64,000 nucleotides of DNA from Myotis daubentonii. Taxonomy: Eukaryota > Chordata > Mammalia > Chiroptera > Vespertilionidae. The stretch's first letter is position 1; every line of letters begins with the position of its first letter. Shown piece after piece: positions 59,215-64,000 of the stretch. The translations under genes were made by a program, and so were the position numbers. Below the pieces are notes generated by a model. The model saw only the letters and a list, made by a program, of their open reading frames with translations, made no database searches and had not been told where the DNA came from. The stretch spans positions 102,264,671 to 102,328,670 of the forward strand of contig NC_081844.1 of NCBI RefSeq assembly GCF_963259705.1, in the 5' to 3' direction.

Positions 59215-60694
59215 ATAGAACTAGAACTTGAAGTAATATCTGATACATGACCACTACTCAATTAAATACCTGTCAAATAAATGAGTGAATGATACTAGTT
59301 AACTAGATCTAGTACATACAGCAAATTATTTTATTGCAGGTCCAAATGATCCTTATCGAATTTCCTTATTAAGTAATAGATGTAGCTTTTATTTGGACTT
59401 AGAATATTCCTTTTTTTTAAAGAATGTTGAAGTTCCTAAACAGTTATATGAATAGTGAAATGCAAACAGCTTGAGTATTCTGAAATTCATTCAGTTGAAC
59501 TTGCCGTTTCATCTTCTTCGGCTGTGTGGAATGAAACTCATAAGCTCATATTTTTATGTCTGTGAAATCTTTATTTTTATTCATTAGAAAGAAGTCAATT
59601 AATTTGCATTTACTAATCTCCCATTCCTCATACTGTAATAGCATTCTCTTTATATCTAAAGGGAAAATTTTTAATATTTCTTTGAAGCCCATAAACTTAA
59701 TTTCCATTAAGGGAACGGGTAGCTTGAATGAAAATAACAATATCTTGTAAGTTTTATCCCTATTGTCTGGCTTTTTATAGGTTTGTCTATATCACTTCGT
59801 TTTGTGGAATATGTGTAAAATACGTAGTCTGGTATTTACTTATTTTTTTAATTTATATGTTCAATGGTGGAAAAATCCATCTAAAAGACACAACGTGAAA
59901 CATTCTTAAATTATTGCCTAGGTGTCAATACTCTTTAATTCATTTAAATTGTTCATTCATAATGCTTTTAAATAGGATATTTATATTTCTTAAATTTCCT
60001 ATAAACATTAAATGAAAAGTTAAAGTAATTTGATTGTATCTTAAGGAGACCCAGATTAACTGCCATCAATAATCTAGAAAGTGCCTTTCTATTATAGAAA
60101 AGGGTTTGGAATAAAAATAGATGGATGGCATCATCCTATTTATGCACAATTTTGTCTACTCAAGGTGGATTTATTTATAGAGTGATGTCTAGAAGGATGC
60201 TTACCCAAATGTAAGCAGTGGTTATCACTGTGCCCTTGAATGACTTTTGCTTTCTTTCTGTTTATTAACTATACCATTTTATTTTACAATATTTAAAAAT
60301 AAATATGAAAATATAGATCTCATAGTTATATAAAATCCCATGTGTAAAATGTAACAGAAATGTATGTTTCAGAAAAAAAGATAAAGTTTGATTTGTTTAA
60401 CTTCATCATAATTTAATGAATGTGGTATTTAATTTCAATCAACATATAGGCTTTACCTGATGTATCTTAATACAGATGAAAACATAATAAATAATAACAT
60501 TTGGTAAATGTATTGCAATAAAGCATGTATCATTTGTTACTGAATATTTAGCGAGTGAAATATGCTGGTTAAAAAATCATTTTCATGTATTCATTTGACA
60601 GATATTCATAATGCATATAATAAAATATGGGGTGAGTTAAATACTTTAGAAATTAGTGCATTTTTAATAATCCTACTTCACTAATAAAAATAAA
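59215..60694. other. AT-rich unique sequence
   Basis: No repeat could be placed with confidence. 60180-60300 ('aaatgtaagcagtggttatc') hints at an old LINE or LTR tail. Confidence 0.35.
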
Positions 60695-60915
60695 CAATAA
60701 CAATTAACATTTACTAAGCTCCAGTCATTGGGTTCAGTGAATTATCTTTGTAGTCTTTACAGCAGCCCTGTGAGTTAGATATTGTTCTTATCTGTATTTT
60801 ACCCAAGAAAAACCTAAGGAACATAGAGGATTATGAAGTGTCTTAGATCACATAATTGTTGTTATCCCGTGTTAAAACCTACCAGTTTAACTGTGGATCC
60901 CAGAGATTCAATCAT
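60695..60915 (-). mobile_element. MIR SINE
   Basis: 'caattaacatttactaagct', 'cagcagccctgtgagttaga', 'tctgtattttacccaagaaa' and 'gtggatcccagagattcaat' follow antisense MIR from end to end. Confidence 0.75.
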
Positions 60916-61129
60916 TACATAGTATTGAATGCACTATGTACACTGGCCATGCCTGTCTTGTTTTACATTCCAGCAGCAGGCTTTTAAATATATAATTAAT
61001 ATGATAGGAAATAATAACAAAGCAAGTAACATTTCTGCTGCCTAAAATTTACAGATTTCTTATTATATAAAAAATTTAATTTTTAAAATAAACGTGAGAT
61101 CTAGCCAAAACAAATATCTGCCTTAAGAG

Positions 61130-61235
61130 CAAGCCCAGCTGCAGGTCCACAGATGAAGATTAGTGACTTGCTCGAGGCCACACAGGTGGTCAGTGGGAAG
61201 GCATAAGCCCCAGGTGCTTCTACTGTTGAGGTTAC
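61130..61235 (-). mobile_element. MIR SINE fragment
   Basis: 'gtgacttgctcgaggccaca' and 'caggtggtcagtgggaaggc' are the central antisense MIR words. Confidence 0.65.
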
Positions 61236-61744
61236 TTTTATGATTTTGTACTAGCCCTAATTTTAAAAATAAGTTTTAGATGGAGAGTCTTCTTCAAAAT
61301 ATTCTTGCAACTTTATTTAGTAATAAGCTTGTTAAATTGCGGCTCTTAATTGCATTTAAAACTAATATTCTAGAGAGATTAAAGGATCAGAATTGTACAA
61401 GTGAGTAAACAGACTTGATTATAAGGACACCTAATGATTACAAGGTAGAATATAATTAAGTGCTAAAGTCATACGACATAAAGACAATAAAGGCTGTAGA
61501 CTTTCTAAGGTGGAAATCAAAGAATCCTATTGTTTTGCTGGGCTCTGATTACCACTTGAAAACTTGAAAAAAATAAAACAAAAGAAAAACAGAGCAAGTT
61601 TTCAAGAGGTCTTATAATAATGCTGTCCAGTTTCGTCAATTTGTCTTTTAAAGACACATAGTCCTGATAAGACAATTCTATATCTATCATTCTCTTATAA
61701 TCAGATTATGAAAGTAGCATACCAAGTACGATAGCAGAGCAAAG
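61236..61744. other. AT-rich unique sequence
   Basis: No recognisable feature. Confidence 0.4.
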
Positions 61745-61985
61745 AAAGCTTATATTGTGATTCACTTTTGTTGGATGCCTACTATGTGCTAGAAACATTT
61801 TCTTCCCTTATTACACAATCCTTGTGTAGTAGGTGTTTTGCCACATTCCCATTTTTCAGACAAGAAGACTGAGGTTCAGAGGGTCTTAGGAGCCTTGCAT
61901 GAGGTTTTACTTATTAGTGATAGAGACATAGTTCAAATTCACATCTGCTGTGATTTAAATCCCATACTTCCCACTGTATTGTGAC
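61745..61985 (-). mobile_element. MIR SINE
   Basis: 'atgcctactatgtgctagaa', 'cttgtgtagtaggtgttttg', 'cagacaagaagactgaggtt' and 'gttcaaattcacatctgctg' in antisense MIR order. Confidence 0.78.
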
Positions 61986-62139
61986 AAGCCCTTTGACTGT
62001 CTGGAAGATACTAGCACCCAATATTTATTCTGTGTTACGAGGAATCTTTGCAGAGGGCAGAAAATCTTTTCAGAGATTCCTGGTAAGGTAGAATAGAGCC
62101 ATCAGTTTGAAAATACTGCTTGCCCCTTCATGGAGTGTG

Positions 62140-62370
62140 GCCTAGACTCGCAGGGATGGGCAAACTTTTTGACTCGAGGGCCACAATGGGTTCTTAAACT
62201 GGACTGGAGAGCCGGAACAAAAACATGGCTGGAGTGTTTGTGTGAACTCATATAAATTCAAAGTAAACATCATTACATAAAAGGGTACGGTCTTTTTTTT
62301 TTAGTTTTATTCATTTCAAAAGGGCCGGATCCGGCCTGTGGGCTGTAGTTTGCCCACGGCTGGCCTAGAG
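62140..62370 (+). mobile_element. hAT-type MITE of a second family
   Basis: The ends CAGGGATGGGCAAACT (62151) and AGTTTGCCCACGGCTG (to 62362) are hAT-like inverted repeats, with ccggatccggcctgtgggct near the right end. It carries no reading frame. The flanks gcctagac (62140-62147) and gcctagag (62363-62370) match at 7 of 8 bases but leave three unexplained bases on the left, so the target duplication is tentative. Interior sequence is unrelated to the 212-bp family. Confidence 0.75.
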
Positions 62371-62871
62371 TGTGGTAGCTGGCAGTGACATGTATGGGAA
62401 CTGCAGATGGGTTTAGCCAAACTGACACCTCTCGGTGCATCAGAGAATGTCACACCCTACCGGCTTGGGAGACGCTGATTGAGGACGGAGTTCTTCTTTA
62501 CATGTGGAGGTACACATTCAGTGCCCAACATAAGAATGGCGAGCAAACCTGGGAAATGAGAGCCATTTGTTTTCAGTTTTTGTCATTCCTTCTTTGTCCA
62601 CCTTCTATTTGCACTAACAGCGAACCCTTTGCCAACTTAAGAAATCACCCTTTGCCTTGGGCACGGCCCCAGTCTTCTGGCCAGGAGAGAAGGGAACCTA
62701 ATGAATAGCAAATGTCTTACTGTGGATTCATTTAATATTTAGGCTTCTGAGGAAAAGAGGGGATGTTTGCGTTTTTCTAAAGAGCTAATCATTAGGATAT
62801 GAGTCCCAAATCTGCGGATGACATTTCAGACATATGGCATCAGGATGATGGTAACAATGATGCTGATGGCA
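62371..62871. other. Unique sequence
   Basis: No repeat was recognised. The frame at 62385-62708 has no domain or splice support. Confidence 0.35.
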
Positions 62872-63020
62872 GGTGACATGTATTGAAGGAGGACTATGTG
62901 TCCGGCACTGTACTACGTGTTTCTGATGGGCTTTTATGTTTAATCCTCACAACATTTCTATGAAATAGGTGCTATGATGTCCCAATTTTTAGATAAAAGC
63001 TTATGTTAAAGCTTAAGATA
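62872..63020 (-). mobile_element. MIR SINE
   Basis: 'gacatgtattgaaggaggac', 'atgtgtccggcactgtacta', 'tttaatcctcacaacatttc' and 'tatgaaataggtgctatgat' in antisense MIR order. Confidence 0.75.
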
Positions 63021-63571
63021 TGTGCCCAAAGCAAGTTGTGTTGGGGTTACTGAGACTTCCCTGATATATTCCCACCTCCCACTGACAATGGTGCTGACTC
63101 CAAGTACTTGAATTTAAAAGTTGGCAAAATAAATGCTCAAACTGGAGAAGCAAACTGTAAATTTTAAGATGAAGTAAATTATTTGTAAATGCACAGAGCA
63201 ACCTTAAAAACTGTATATTGCTAGAAAGGTACAGTTCAACTCTTCTGCCATTCAAATGCTGTGTATTTCAGTGTTTATATTATAACAGCATCACATTTGA
63301 AGGATAAAAAAGTGGATTTACTATTGTGGTAATTTTGTATCTTAATGGTAACTATGGGCCATAGTTAAAATGACTGAACTAATTACTATGGTTTATACCA
63401 TATTTTACATTCTATTGAAATAAATTTTAAAGGGTAAGGTGTGCTATTTAGCTTCTAATTCTGATGTTTCTACATTTTGAAGATGTATGGTTTCTATTTG
63501 CATTTTTATTCTTTTGTTTGTTTGTTTTATGTGCTCATTTGAATCTTATCTATTTTCTTTTGTCTTTTCAG
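63021..63571. other. Unique sequence leading to a splice acceptor
   Basis: No repeat was recognised. The last 30 bases form a pyrimidine-rich tract ending in an AG. Confidence 0.4.
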
Positions 63572-63686
63572 CAGTCACATCAGCATTTCATTGCCTACAA
63601 AGCCTGGTGCTTGCTTCATCACAGGGCTTTGCTGTGGAGCCCTCCAGTAACGTGCATTGAATTGGACATCGAAGATCCACATTTTG
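63572..63686 (+). other. Candidate internal exon (115 bp)
   Basis: It is preceded by a pyrimidine-rich tract and AG ('ctattttcttttgtcttttcag', ending at 63571) and followed by a consensus donor (ttg|gtgagt, GT at 63687). One frame is open through all 115 bases, giving 38 codons plus one base, with residues such as HQHFIAYKAW and CIELDIEDPHF. The sequence is not in a recognised repeat. I do not recognise the protein. It could equally be an untranslated or lncRNA exon, or chance splice-like text. No partner exon was found in the window, and an hAT lies about 70 bp downstream. Confidence 0.3.
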
Positions 63687-63749
63687 GTGAGTGGAATCAC
63701 AGCTATGATTCTGTATTTTGCTCTGCTTCAAGCCATGTTTGCATTATTG

Positions 63750-63977
63750 ACCTAAGTCCGTGGTCGGCAAACTTCGGCTCGAGGGCCACATGCGGCTCTT
63801 TGGCCCCTTGAGTGTGGGTCTTCCTAAGCCTTAGGAGTACCTTAATTAAGCTAATAACAATGTACCTACCTATATAGTTTAAGTTTAAAAAATTTGGCTC
63901 GCAAAAGAAATTTCAATCATTGTACTGTAGATATTTGGCTCTGTTGACTAATGAATTTGCCGACCACTGACCTAAGT
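63750..63977 (+). mobile_element. 212-bp non-autonomous hAT, copy B, perfect 8-bp TSD
   Basis: The element spans 63758-63969 from CCGTGGTCGGCAAACTTC to TTTGCCGACCACTG. The duplication acctaagt is exact at 63750-63757 and 63970-63977. Length and orientation are as for copy A. Confidence 0.95.
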
Positions 63978-64000
63978 GCTTTCCTTCCTATCGAACACAC

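Noticed and set aside
63464..63811. 115-codon single-exon reading frame
   Set aside because: The frame runs from intron-like pyrimidine-rich DNA into a hAT element. Only the 63572-63686 part has exon-like borders, so it is listed as a candidate exon instead.

Overview
This window is nuclear DNA of a mammal, most likely a vesper bat (Vespertilionidae). It carries many bat tRNA-derived (Ves-type) SINEs, two adjacent Helitron-like units with bat-Helitron ends, a 212-bp non-autonomous hAT family, ORF2-less L1 elements, and an old background of MIR, L2, L1M and hAT fossils. The family assignment rests on known transposon distributions (Helitrons are a hallmark of vesper bats among mammals), not on a gene.

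No complete protein-coding gene is visible. Nearly all open reading frames are short and lie in repeats or in AT-rich unique sequence. The window reads as intergenic or long-intron DNA. The only host exon candidate is at 63572-63686: a strong acceptor, 115 open bases and a consensus donor.

Layout. 1-9 kb: unique AT-rich DNA with MIR, hAT/Tigger-like fossils and two SINEs. 9-21 kb: L2, MER5A-like, an old GCTGTCCAAT transposon, an L1M hit by a young SINE, microsatellites and a bat L1 3' end. 21.5-26.8 kb: mostly unique. 27-29.5 kb: an L2 fossil broken by an L1 3' fragment and by a solo LTR with TATA and polyadenylation signals. 31.5-32.7 kb: two head-to-tail Helitron-like units, one holding a GC-rich minisatellite and the other a promoter-like GC-rich end. 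33.9 kb: a long CA repeat. 38.9-41.4 kb: an ORF2-less L1 (half-L1, HAL1-like) with target-site duplications and about 583 bp of extra GC-rich DNA at its 5' end. 42.2-46.5 kb: a long antisense L1M fossil with an hAT insertion and an internal templated insertion. 46.5-56 kb: unique DNA, MIR/L2, SINEs and a second hAT copy. 56.2-58.7 kb: a second, older ORF2-less L1 in the opposite orientation, also with target-site duplications. 58.7-64 kb: MIR fossils, two more hAT-type elements and the candidate exon.

The most notable system is the pair of ORF2-less L1 elements. They share the same junction from ORF1 straight into a short 3' UTR, so this is a propagated design and not a chance deletion. They would have depended on reverse transcriptase supplied in trans by full L1s. 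One also carries a 5' addition inside its target-site duplications. All family names come from recognition by eye; no database search was run.
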